DNA of 15,105 nucleotides from Paludibacteraceae bacterium (GTDB taxonomy: Bacteria > Bacteroidota > Bacteroidia > Bacteroidales > Paludibacteraceae): contig CAJGDW010000029.1 in assembly GCA_904502115.1 (NCBI GenBank), positions 1 through 15,105 of the forward strand, in the 5' to 3' direction. The notes under the pieces are model-generated. The model saw only the letters and a program-made list of their open reading frames with translations, searched no databases and had not been told where the DNA came from. Below are positions 1 through 7,700 of this stretch, piece by piece. The stretch's first letter is position 1. Each line of letters starts with the position of its first letter. The position numbers and the translations under genes were made by a program.

Positions 1-13
1 GCTCCACTCCGCG
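1..13 (-). tRNA. Initiator tRNA-Met (fMet), 5' end only, cut by window edge
   Basis: Read on the minus strand, the first 13 bases are CGCGGAGTGGAGC. This matches the start of bacterial initiator tRNA: an unpaired-type C at position 1, T at position 8, and a D-stem beginning GAGC. It lies five bases after the 3' end of tRNA-Gln, as expected for the next gene in a tRNA operon. Only the 5' acceptor strand and part of the D-stem are visible, so the anticodon is not seen and the identity is inferred. Confidence 0.7.
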
Positions 14-18
14 ATGTG

Positions 19-89
19 TTGCCTCACGAGGATTCGAACCTCGACAGGCAGAACCAAAATCTGTAGTGCTACCATTACACCATGAGGCA
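19..89 (-). tRNA. tRNA-Gln, anticodon TTG
   Basis: A full cloverleaf of 71 bases can be folded. The acceptor TGCCTCA (89-83) pairs with TGAGGCA (26-20), leaving discriminator A at 19. The T-stem CGAGG/CCTCG closes the loop TTCGAAT (43-27). The anticodon stem is closed by CAGA/TCTG with loop TTTTGGT, giving anticodon TTG at 57-55, which reads CAA (Gln). T is at position 8. The outermost anticodon-stem pair is an A-C mismatch. CCA is not encoded. It is the first visible gene of a tRNA operon that continues past the left edge. Confidence 0.97.
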
Positions 90-108
90 ATCGCTTGGTT
101 TGCGACTG

Positions 109-139
109 CAAAGGTAATGCGTTTTTTTGAATTACCAAA
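109..139 (-). promoter_or_regulatory. Bacteroidota-type promoter of the tRNA operon
   Basis: On the minus strand TTTG (139-136) is followed, after exactly 19 bases, by TACCTTTG (116-109). This matches the -33 and -7 elements (TTTG and TAnnTTTG) of the primary sigma factor in Bacteroidota. The -7 box lies about 20 bases before the tRNA-Gln 5' end, a fitting distance for transcription to begin just ahead of the tRNA. Confidence 0.85.
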
Positions 140-146
140 GGTTTTA

Positions 147-178
147 TAAAAAAAATCTCGCAAAAGCGAGATTTTTTT
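147..178 (-). terminator. Intrinsic terminator after tyrS
   Basis: A stem ATCTCGC/GCGAGAT (155-161 and 166-172) with loop AAAA is bordered by an A-run on the left and a T-run on the right, so it can work in either direction. On the minus strand it ends the tyrS operon just before the tRNA promoter. Confidence 0.85.
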
Positions 179-210
179 GACTAATCGACTAATCGACGAA
201 TCGACGAATT
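179..210 (+). repeat. GACTAATC 8-bp array, four units
   Basis: Four 8-bp units in a row: GACTAATC, GACTAATC, GACGAATC, GACGAATT. The same unit forms arrays at 2521-2564, 7851-7882, 11686-11704, 12459-12490 and, inverted, 13474-13497. Here it leads directly into copy A of the structured element. Confidence 0.9.
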
Positions 211-292
211 TTGCGAGTAAGTGAGAGCAGAACAAATTTATTTGTTATGCCGAGCGGGAGCAAAATCATGAGGGCGTAGCCCGAATAATCGA
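207..292 (+). repeat. Structured interspersed element, copy A
   Basis: First of three related copies (others at 8525-8613, inverted, and 11601-11704). The outer stem is ATTTTGC (208-214) with GCAAAAT (260-266). The inner stem is AACAAAT (231-237) with ATTTGTT (240-246). A short 3' hairpin is GGGC-GTA-GCCC (272-282). Shared blocks are GCGAGTAAG.GAGAGCAGA on the left arm and TGCCGAGCG.GAGCA on the right arm, ending GAATAATCGA. It lies in the 3' region of tyrS, antisense to it. No protein-coding signal is seen. Confidence 0.85.
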
Positions 293-309
293 TAATAAAG
301 GGTTATTTA

Positions 310-1596
310 TTATGCAAAGGTTAACAAGAAATAGTTCTTCTTACCCTTTTGCACCAACAAATACTTGCCATCTAGTAGCATATCGGCCGATAGAATGGCT
401 TCTGTATCGGTACATTTTTCTTTGTTAACGGCAAAACCACCGTTTTGGATAAGTTTACGCATTTCGCCTTTAGAAGCAAATACCGCTGCTTTTTCGGTCA
501 AAAGATCCATTAGTTTGCTGCCTACGGCTTCTTTGCTTACCTCAAATTGAGGCACACCATCGAACACCGCCAACAAGGTAGCTTCGTCTAATTTTTTAAG
601 CGATTCTGAGGTAGCGTTACCAAACAAGATGTTAGAGGCTTCTACGGCCATTTCGTAGTCTTGCTCAGAGTGTACCATGATGGTAATTTCTTTGGCCAAA
701 CGTTTTTGCAATAGGCGCAAATGTGGAGCCTGAGCATGTTCTGCTACAAGGCTTTCTACCTCGTCTTTGCTCAAGAAGGTAAAGATTTTGATGTATTTTT
801 CGGCATCGGCATCGCTTACGTTCAACCAGAATTGGTAGAATTTGTAAGGAGTGGTATAGTTGCGCGACAACCATACGTTACCGCTTTCGGTTTTGCCAAA
901 TTTACCGCCATCGGCTTTGGTAATCAAAGGGCAAGTAAGCGCAAAAGCTTCGCCACCTAGTTTACGACGAATCAATTCAGAACCGGTTGTAATGTTACCC
1001 CATTGATCTGAACCACCCAATTGCAAACGGCAGTTTTTGGTTTCGTATAGGTGCATAAAGTCGTAACCTTGCACCAATTGATACGTAAATTCGGTAAACG
1101 ACATACCCACGCTCGATTCGGCAGACAAACGTTTTTTAACAGAATCTTTGGCCATCATATAGTTAACAGTGATGTGTTTGCCAATATCGCGGATAAACGC
1201 CAAGAAAGAAAATTCTTTCATCCAGTCGTAGTTGTTCACCATTTCGGCTGCGTTGGGCGCATCGCTATCAAAATCTAAGAATTTAGACAATTGTTCTTTG
1301 ATACAAGCTTGGTTGTGACGAAGGGTTGCCTCGTCTAGCAAGTTACGTTCGGCACTTTTGCCCGATGGGTCGCCAATCATACCGGTAGCACCACCTACCA
1401 ATGCCAATGGTTTGTGGCCGCAACGTTGAAAATGGCGCAACATCATTACACCTACCAAGTGACCTATGTGCAACGAGTCGGCGGTAGGGTCAATGCCTAG
1501 GTAAGCCGTGGTCATTTCTTTGGCCAATTGTTCTTCGGTTCCAGGCATCATGGAGTGGATCATACCCCTCCAGGTTAGTTCTTCAATAAAATCCAT
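310..1596 (-). CDS. tyrS: Tyrosyl-tRNA synthetase
   Basis: This cytosolic class I aminoacyl-tRNA synthetase charges tRNA-Tyr with tyrosine, using ATP. At 428 residues it has the usual bacterial TyrRS length. The signature HIGH is at residues 43-46 and the KMSKS-equivalent KFGKT at 232-236, with the tyrosine-pocket segment LGGSDQWGN at 193-201 between them. The C-terminal 70 or so residues form an RNA-binding S4 domain. The ATG shares one base with the tadA stop (TAATG on the minus strand), which fixes the start and suggests translational coupling. It is the last gene of a four-gene operon, followed by a repeat element and the terminator at 147-178. Nothing in the sequence suggests damage. Confidence 0.97.
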   Translation of the reverse strand: MDFIEELTWRGMIHSMMPGTEEQLAKEMTTAYLGIDPTADSLHIGHLVGVMMLRHFQRCGHKPLALVGGATGMIGDPSGKSAERNLLDEATLRHNQACIKEQLSKFLDFDSDAPNAAEMVNNYDWMKEFSFLAFIRDIGKHITVNYMMAKDSVKKRLSAESSVGMSFTEFTYQLVQGYDFMHLYETKNCRLQLGGSDQWGNITTGSELIRRKLGGEAFALTCPLITKADGGKFGKTESGNVWLSRNYTTPYKFYQFWLNVSDADAEKYIKIFTFLSKDEVESLVAEHAQAPHLRLLQKRLAKEITIMVHSEQDYEMAVEASNILFGNATSESLKKLDEATLLAVFDGVPQFEVSKEAVGSKLMDLLTEKAAVFASKGEMRKLIQNGGFAVNKEKCTDTEAILSADMLLDGKYLLVQKGKKNYFLLTFA

Positions 1597-2030
1597 TATC
1601 GTTTTGCTTTAAAAAAATCTTTCATTAGTTGAGCGCACTCCTCTTGCATTACGCCCGATACTACTTCGGTTTTAGGATGAAGCGAAGTGGGGGCTTTTAC
1701 TGTAAAGCCGTATTTCTCTTCGCTAGCACCGTACACCAAGCGGGCGATTTTGGCCCAATACATCGCTCCTGCGCACATTACGCAAGGTTCAACGGTTACA
1801 TACACCGTACAATCGGGCAGGTATTTGGCTCCTAAATCGCTCATAGCAGCCGTTATGGCTATCATTTCGGCATGTGCCGTAGCATCGTTTAGGGTTTCGG
1901 TTAGGTTGTGTCCACGACCAATTACCTTGCCACCTGCTACCACCACTGCTCCAATGGGCACCTCGTCGGCATCAAAAGCCTTTTGCGCCTCTATCAGGGC
2001 CTGCTTCATGAATAAAACGTCGTCGTTCAT
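1596..2030 (-). CDS. tadA: tRNA-specific adenosine deaminase
   Basis: TadA converts adenosine 34 of tRNA-Arg(ACG) to inosine, widening codon reading. The 144-residue protein has the zinc-dependent deaminase motifs: HAE at residues 53-55 (zinc His and catalytic Glu) and PCVMC at 82-86 (two zinc Cys). The open frame extends 11 codons further upstream, but those codons overlap the preceding gene. The ATG at 2030, one base after the upstream stop, gives the normal family N-terminus ([12 protein letters not shown]) and is chosen. The gene sits between the ribbon-helix-helix gene and tyrS, in tight operon spacing. A guanine-deaminase or related family member is possible, but length and motif spacing fit TadA best. 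Confidence 0.94.
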   Translation of the reverse strand: MNDDVLFMKQALIEAQKAFDADEVPIGAVVVAGGKVIGRGHNLTETLNDATAHAEMIAITAAMSDLGAKYLPDCTVYVTVEPCVMCAGAMYWAKIARLVYGASEEKYGFTVKAPTSLHPKTEVVSGVMQEECAQLMKDFFKAKR

Positions 2031-2031
2031 A

Positions 2032-2247
2032 CTAATCAAAAAGCGTAGGAGCGTCCTCGTCAAATTGTTTTAAAATAGCCCTAATAAGGGTTTCGCGGTA
2101 AAAACGCGATTTGTTTTGCACGCGATAGCGTTTTACATAGCGGTTTACGGCATCCATCTCCTTGTCGTTCAGCAAGAAACTGATGCGATGGGTACGCACC
2201 ATTTTATCGCGAACGGGTAATTTTATTTTGGACGATTTTTTTGCCAT
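2032..2247 (-). CDS. Small basic protein, ribbon-helix-helix-like
   Basis: A 71-residue protein of unproven function. A lysine-rich N-terminus is followed by a short strand-like segment (THRISFLL, about residues 19-26) and two predicted helices (about 27-39 and 46-63). This pattern resembles CopG/Arc-type ribbon-helix-helix DNA-binding proteins, and the helix with NKSRFYRETLIRAIL fits helix 2 of that fold. The tail is acidic (DEDAPTLFD). It ends one base before tadA begins and starts 17 bases after the 62-residue gene, so it is transcribed with tadA and tyrS. A regulatory role, perhaps on its own operon, is inference. No partner toxin is seen. Confidence 0.75.
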   Translation of the reverse strand: MAKKSSKIKLPVRDKMVRTHRISFLLNDKEMDAVNRYVKRYRVQNKSRFYRETLIRAILKQFDEDAPTLFD

Positions 2248-2264
2248 AAACCTTGTACTATCGC

Positions 2265-2453
2265 TTATTTTTTATCTTTTTCTGAACTTTCGCCCAACGA
2301 ACAAGCCGCCAAACAAGTTACCGCCAATCCCAACAAATAAACAGCTTCGTTTACCGCTATTTTTTCCATGCCCAACAAGGTTACCGTTCCTAGTCCCAAG
2401 CCCAACGCTACACATCTAAAGATAAGCAAAGGTAACTTTTTATCTATTTTCAT
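2265..2453 (-). CDS. Hypothetical 62-residue membrane protein
   Basis: A family is not recognised. A short basic start (MKIDKK) is followed by two hydrophobic stretches, about residues 7-28 and 36-53, joined by a short loop with a charged pair (MEKIAVNE), and a charged tail ending ESSEKDKK. The layout suggests two membrane helices with both ends in the cytoplasm by the positive-inside rule. It is the first gene after the promoter at 2485-2515 and precedes the ribbon-helix-helix gene by 17 bases. Its small size makes the call less sure, but the promoter, the operon spacing and the coherent membrane topology all support a real gene. Confidence 0.65.
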   Translation of the reverse strand: MKIDKKLPLLIFRCVALGLGLGTVTLLGMEKIAVNEAVYLLGLAVTCLAACSLGESSEKDKK

Positions 2454-2484
2454 AATTCAATAAGGAATTGATAGTTAGTGGTGG

Positions 2485-2515
2485 CAAAAGTACGTATTTT
2501 TTTGCACAAATACAA
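2485..2515 (-). promoter_or_regulatory. Promoter of the 62-aa / RHH / tadA / tyrS operon
   Basis: On the minus strand TACTTTTG (2492-2485) matches TAnnTTTG, with TTG (2515-2513) 20 bases upstream as the -33 element. It lies about 30 bases before the ATG at 2453. Confidence 0.7.
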
Positions 2516-2520
2516 TTATT

Positions 2521-2567
2521 GACTAATCGGTGATTTTATTGACTAATCGACTAATCGACTAATCGAC
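2521..2567 (+). repeat. GACTAATC array, one plus three units
   Basis: One unit at 2521-2528, a 12-base gap, then three exact units at 2541-2564 followed by GAC. It runs straight into the GC-rich hairpin at 2571. It lies between yraN and the promoter of the next operon. Confidence 0.9.
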
Positions 2568-2570
2568 GAC

Positions 2571-2597
2571 GGACGCACGAGCCGTGCGTCCCTACTG
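2571..2597 (+). repeat. GC-rich hairpin repeat, copy 1
   Basis: Arms GGACGCACG (2571-2579) and CGTGCGTCC (2583-2591) pair perfectly over a three-base loop AGC, followed by CTACTG. The same 27 bases occur inverted at 12584-12610. It follows yraN and could slow or stop transcription, but has no T-run, so a terminator role is uncertain. Confidence 0.9.
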
Positions 2598-2615
2598 TTT
2601 AGGCGATTAAACAAT

Positions 2616-2981
2616 CTACTCTACGGGGGGAACGAAGGCATCGGCAATGTGGTTGATGGCAAATCCGTTGGCCGTAGACACCACCTCGATGATGTCAAAG
2701 CGCACCTCTTTGTTGATGCCATAACGCAACACATAGGCATGCGCCGCCATCACCATGCGACGCATTTTAGCGTAATCAACCGCCTCAAAAGGGTCTTTAA
2801 ACAAGGTATTGCGCCTGCTTTTAACCTCTACCACCACCAAATACTGCGCCGTTTCGGCTATAATGTCTAGCTCTATGCGGCGGTAGCGCCAGTTCTGCTG
2901 GCGAATGCTATACCCGTTGGCTTTAAGGTAGTTAAGGGCCGCTTCTTCGCCCGTCTGCCCTAGGTAATGCGCGTTGTTCAT
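2616..2981 (-). CDS. YraN family (UPF0102) endonuclease-like protein
   Basis: A 121-residue protein of the UPF0102/YraN family, which has the restriction-endonuclease-like fold; its cellular role is not settled. The sequence shows the family pattern: GQTGEEAALNYL near residues 8-19, a buried acidic residue in ELDII (D39), and the VEVKSR segment (E52, K54) that completes the D...ExK nuclease core. DPFEAVDYAKMRRM follows, as usual. Length is typical. Its ATG lies six bases after the stop of the outer-membrane protein gene, so it is probably co-transcribed with it. Repeats at 2521-2597 follow its stop codon. Confidence 0.9.
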   Translation of the reverse strand: MNNAHYLGQTGEEAALNYLKANGYSIRQQNWRYRRIELDIIAETAQYLVVVEVKSRRNTLFKDPFEAVDYAKMRRMVMAAHAYVLRYGINKEVRFDIIEVVSTANGFAINHIADAFVPPVE

Positions 2982-2987
2982 CGGCCT

Positions 2988-4772
2988 TTAAAAGCTAAAG
3001 GTAACGCCGGCCATGGCGTTGATACCAAAACTACGATAGCCATAGTAGGTATCCGACTGAATGTTGGCCAAGTTTTTACCTTCTACAAACACGTTTAGCC
3101 AATCAAGTGCTTGGTACGATGCCCATACATTAACATCGTGCAAATCGTTCATGGCCACAGGAGCATCTTGTACCCACGCCATGCGACCAGCAAGGAAAGT
3201 GTACGATGCCCCTACTTCCCATTTTTCTAGGAAATGGTAGGTACCTTTAAAGCCCACCTCAAAGGCAGGTTTTTGCCAAGCGTAGGGCAACTGCTCTACT
3301 GCCCACATGTTATATTGCGCTGTTAGCGACAAATCCAATCCTTTTACGTAATCAAAGTGCAAGCCAGCTCCTACAGCAATGTGGTTGGTGCTAGGTTCGT
3401 ACACCACATCAAAGGTATTGGTGTAGTAATCGGGTTCCATTAGGTTGGTAACGGGGTTCAACACCTCGTGTACGTGGTTGACGTAATAGTATTGATTCAA
3501 AATTAAATTGTACGCAAAGTTGACATCAAAAAGCAACCCTTTCATGATGCGCACTTTTAAGCCCAAATCGACGTTAAAAGGCGTATAGGTAGGTTTCATT
3601 TCTAAGTTGGGAGTGATGTAGCGATTTTCGCGTATCATGCTGTAGTAGTCGTTGCTGCTGTAATCGCCGCCAATGCCACCGTATAGGTAGAACAATTCAG
3701 GAACGATGCCTACGTGGGCACTGATGTTAGCCGAACCACTTACGGGCCAAGGGTTCTCGCCTTGGGCAATGTGGGCAAAGAGATTTGCCCCTATTTTAAC
3801 GTTCCAGTCGTCGCGACCAAAACTGTAGTACGGTGTTAACGTTAAAATAGCTGCCGTGTGGGCGGGGGCGGCGGTACTACCTGTATCTTCGGGCCCTTTT
3901 TCCCTATCGGTCAACAACACGTCGACAAGCTCAGGGACCGAAGAAGCAAGTTCAGGGGCCGAAGATGCATGTCCGGGCATAGAGGTCATGTGGACGTCTA
4001 GCTTTACCGCCCCGCCCAAACGGCCATTGCCCACGGCGCCGCTCATATCGGCATCGAAGCCAAACTCGTGCATCGAGATATCAAAATTTCGACCAAAATA
4101 CAAATAATCTAACCCAAAGTGGTACTGAAACGACTTCTTGGTGTTGGTAGAAAACAACTTGGCAGCAAATTCAAACGCCGAGTTATTGCCCACTGTATCC
4201 TTGTAAAAAGGCGTTACCGGTTCGGTACTCATACCGTAATAATCGTAACCTGTATACGCATAATCGGCTTTCAGCGCCAAACGCATATCGGTAAACTGAT
4301 GCTCGTAATTAAGTGCTACATCGGTATAATTGCTCATACCACGAGGTTTGGTTCCATCCTCTAAGGTAATTTTACTCCAGTTAGAATAATGTTTTAGGTC
4401 TACATCCAACAAATAGGTATCGCCTTGCAACAACGGATAGTAAAACTCTGCCAAGGCTTGCAAATAAAAACCAAAGCCCAGCTTGCCAATACCCTTTTTA
4501 TAAGGGTAAAAACGTTCTGCTTCTACCGCCATGGCTTTCTGCATATTGGGTTCTTGAGTTACCTCTTCTGTTTTAGAATAGGTTGTATACGTTACCTGCA
4601 AAGGTTCTGGTTTTACTTCTTCTTTATCGGGCGTAAGCACATGTTTTTTTACTACACCCAACGTAGGATCATAATCGCGTTCAACGGTAACTTCTCTATT
4701 AGAACTGTTTACAGCCCATACATTACCCGCTACTACACTACAAAACAGACAAAAAATAAGGATTCGTTTCAT
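2988..4772 (-). CDS. Outer-membrane beta-barrel protein paired with TPR protein
   Basis: A 594-residue exported protein with a Sec signal peptide (MKRILIFCLFCSVVAGNVWA, residues 1-20). After a charged periplasmic stretch (about 21-95, including VERDYDPTLG), the rest alternates short aromatic-rich strands such as YTDVALNYEHQF and LTLTPYYSFG. It ends GVTFSF, a terminal phenylalanine typical of outer-membrane barrels. No TonB-receptor plug is recognised, and the substrate is unknown. The ATG lies three bases after the TPR gene stop, so the two are probably made together. Residues about 261-298 differ in character from the rest and are encoded by an inserted repeat with two close heptapeptides, ASSAPEL and ASSVPEL. 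Confidence 0.8.
   Translation of the reverse strand: MKRILIFCLFCSVVAGNVWAVNSSNREVTVERDYDPTLGVVKKHVLTPDKEEVKPEPLQVTYTTYSKTEEVTQEPNMQKAMAVEAERFYPYKKGIGKLGFGFYLQALAEFYYPLLQGDTYLLDVDLKHYSNWSKITLEDGTKPRGMSNYTDVALNYEHQFTDMRLALKADYAYTGYDYYGMSTEPVTPFYKDTVGNNSAFEFAAKLFSTNTKKSFQYHFGLDYLYFGRNFDISMHEFGFDADMSGAVGNGRLGGAVKLDVHMTSMPGHASSAPELASSVPELVDVLLTDREKGPEDTGSTAAPAHTAAILTLTPYYSFGRDDWNVKIGANLFAHIAQGENPWPVSGSANISAHVGIVPELFYLYGGIGGDYSSNDYYSMIRENRYITPNLEMKPTYTPFNVDLGLKVRIMKGLLFDVNFAYNLILNQYYYVNHVHEVLNPVTNLMEPDYYTNTFDVVYEPSTNHIAVGAGLHFDYVKGLDLSLTAQYNMWAVEQLPYAWQKPAFEVGFKGTYHFLEKWEVGASYTFLAGRMAWVQDAPVAMNDLHDVNVWASYQALDWLNVFVEGKNLANIQSDTYYGYRSFGINAMAGVTFSF
3881..3990. repeat. Repeat insertion inside the outer-membrane protein gene
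   Basis: Positions 3881-3938 align with the inverted sequence at 12503-12555, with only a 3-base and a 1-base gap and a few mismatches. The core is GGTCAACAACACGTCGACAA (3909-3928). To its right the 21-base unit ending GGGACCGAA is repeated in altered form (GGGGCCGAA) and perhaps a third time, reaching about 3990. The reading frame stays open throughout. Confidence 0.85.
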
Positions 4773-4775
4773 ACG

Positions 4776-7700
4776 CTAATTATTGGATACAGATTCGTTT
4801 TCGTAAGACTCTATCTTTTTCAAACGAGCCTCTATCATGTTTGCCACCTCTGCATCGTCAGAAGTGTCGTAATTTTCTCTTAAACTTAATAAATATTGCT
4901 TGGCCTCAAAGTATTTATCCTGAGCCATGTACACATCCGACAAGGTTACAAAAGTCATTGCCAACCAGTGCTGGTGCGATGTACCCTTTTCGATGTAATC
5001 AAACACCTCTGCTTCGGCTTTCTCTAATTCATTCTTGTCTAAATAATATTGCGCCATGTAATACTTGGCCTCGGCACCGTACTCGCTACGGGTATCTGCC
5101 GCCAATGCCTTCATATCCGAATAAGCATTATCTATCTTATTCAAGGCTTTATACGCTTTCATACGATTATAGCGCGCCTCTGCCACCATGTCCGCATTAC
5201 CCGCATAGCGTTGCAACAAATCGGTAGCGGCTTCGATGGTTTTTTCATACTGATTCAACAAATTCCAACAACGCAACAATCCCAAGGCCGCTGCCTGCTT
5301 GTGTTCGGCATTTCCTACTTCACTTAACTGATCAAAATAGGTTGCTGCTTGCTGGTATTTTTTAGCATCGTAACTTAACGAAGCCGCACGCACCAAAGTT
5401 TCTTCCAAGTTGGGGTTTTGTGAGTCGTTCACCAGTTGTGCATAAAGATTCAAGGCCGCCTCATTTTGGTTTTGACGGTAGTAACAGTTGGCCAAATAAT
5501 AACTTGCCAACGAACGATATTTACCTTGTGGGTAAGCGGTTAAGTATTTCTCAAATCCCGTAATAGCAGCAGGCAACTCGTCTCTGAAGTAAATCTTTTC
5601 TACCGCCTTGTATTGCAACGAGTCTTCTTGCGATGCCGATGATTTGCCCAATTGTTGCGCCAACTTGTTAAACTCATCTACCCTATTTTGCTCTACCATC
5701 ATGCTCTCTAAAGTAGACAACGAAACCTCCGCCTCTTCGCTGTTAGGATATTGAGCAATGATAAGTTTATGGGTGGCAATCGACTCGTCTATCAAACCTT
5801 CGTTGTATTGCAACATAGCCAATTGCGCCCTAGACATTCGCACAATATCGCTGTTCTTAGGATATTTGCTACAAATGTTTTTAAAGGTAGTAATGGCTTG
5901 CGCGTTATTGTTTAATGCAACATAACTGCTGCCTATCTCGTAATAAGCATCGTCTGCCCAATACGATTTTGGGAATTTCTTAATTAAATCTTCTAACGTA
6001 GTAATTTTATCGGCATACTTACCTTGCAAACCATATACAAAGGCTGTTTGGTAGATAGCATAATCAACCCCCGCAACGGTACCCCCTTTTGCTATGCTAT
6101 AACCATACGCATCCAACGCTTTTGTAAAATTACGTGCTTGGTAAAAACCATCGCCAATACGGTTGTACGCATCGGTCAATAAAACCGTATTTTCTTTCTC
6201 TTTCGCTACATACTGATTAAACCATTCGGTTGATTTGGTATACTGTTTTTGCATAAAGTAAGTATACGCCGTGTTGTAGTAAGCCAAATTGTATTCCACC
6301 TGCGATGTAGAAGGATTCGATTTTAAATACTTATCAAAACATGTTTGCGCCTCGGCATACTTGCCACTGCGGAACAAACATTCACCCAACCAGAACTGAG
6401 CACGCGCTTTAATGTCTGCATCGGTAATTTTTTGTTTCAATAACGTTTCTAGGTACTCGGTTGCAGGCGTGTATTTGCGGTTAGCAATGGCATTGGTTGC
6501 CATTCCAAATAAAACACGTTGTTCTGCCTCTTTTACCTTTGCACTCTTTGAATTTAACTTCTTAATAGACTCGTATGCCTCTGCATAATTGTTGGTAGTA
6601 AGATAGGCATTCACCATGTACTCGTGTACCTTGTCTTTGTATTGCGAGTCAGGAAACTCTTTTAAGAAACGTTCAAACGCCTCTATCGATTCATTAAAAG
6701 GTTGGTAAGACATTTCGTAGGTTACCAAGGCATAGTTGTACAATGCATTTTCCTTGATATTTTTGTCAAAATCGGTGTTAGCTGCTTGTTCAAATGCCAT
6801 GCGCGCTTTCGCCTTATCGCCCAACTTTAGGTTAGACAAAGCAATGTAGAAATAGGCGTTTTGCGACAAAGCATCGGCATTTTTGCTAGTGGTTTTGCTT
6901 AGTGCATCGGCTGCATTGCTGTATTTTTCGATGTTATAGTAGGCAATACCCAACAAATACCAATCTTCGCGACTAATACGTTTTGCTTGCTTTTGGTAGG
7001 CCTCTAACTGCGTAACCGCCTCTTGGTAATTGCCCGAACGGAAAGCACAAGTACCCACAATGCGCATAATTTCTGTCTTTTGACGCTCAATTTTCTTTTT
7101 CTCCGACTTACTGCCAACGGGTTGCTCATTCAACAACTTTTTACCATATTCGGTTGCCTTTTCGCAATTATTATTTAGAAAATAAAGTTGGCACACCAAG
7201 TAAGGCACGTGTTGTTTATAAGTTGGATTGTCTTCTACCTTTTTCAAACTAGACAATGCTTCTTTGTAGTTCCCCAACTGATATTGCGCATATCCATAAT
7301 AGTAGGTAGCCGCTTCCTGGTAAGTTCCTGCCCCTTGTTTTAGCAAAGACCCCAATTCGTAGGCTGCCTTGTCGTATTTTTCTTGTTTGCTGTAAGCAAC
7401 ACCACGGTAATATTGCAAGGCTTGTGCATCCGACTTGTCCAAATCGCTGATGCTAATTTTCTCAAACCTATTCAGAGCGGGTTTGTTTTTACCTGCCTCT
7501 AACTCTAAAATACCAATATATAACTGCACTTGTTCGATATTAGCCGCATACGGATATTCCTTGGCATACGCCTCTAACAGATGCGCAGCATCGTCTTTTT
7601 GTTGATAAAAAGCCGATAACGCTACATAGTTGCGAGCCTGACGCTCGGTCTCTGTACCTGCAAATGCACCCGATTCCAGGGCATTCTCTAGATAACGACT

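Noticed and set aside
179..210. GACTAATC arrays as a CRISPR array
   Set aside because: The units are 8 bp, directly tandem and degenerate, with no unique spacers and no cas genes nearby.
2031..2063. An 11-codon upstream extension of TadA
   Set aside because: It overlaps the ribbon-helix-helix gene, and the family N-terminus begins at 2030.
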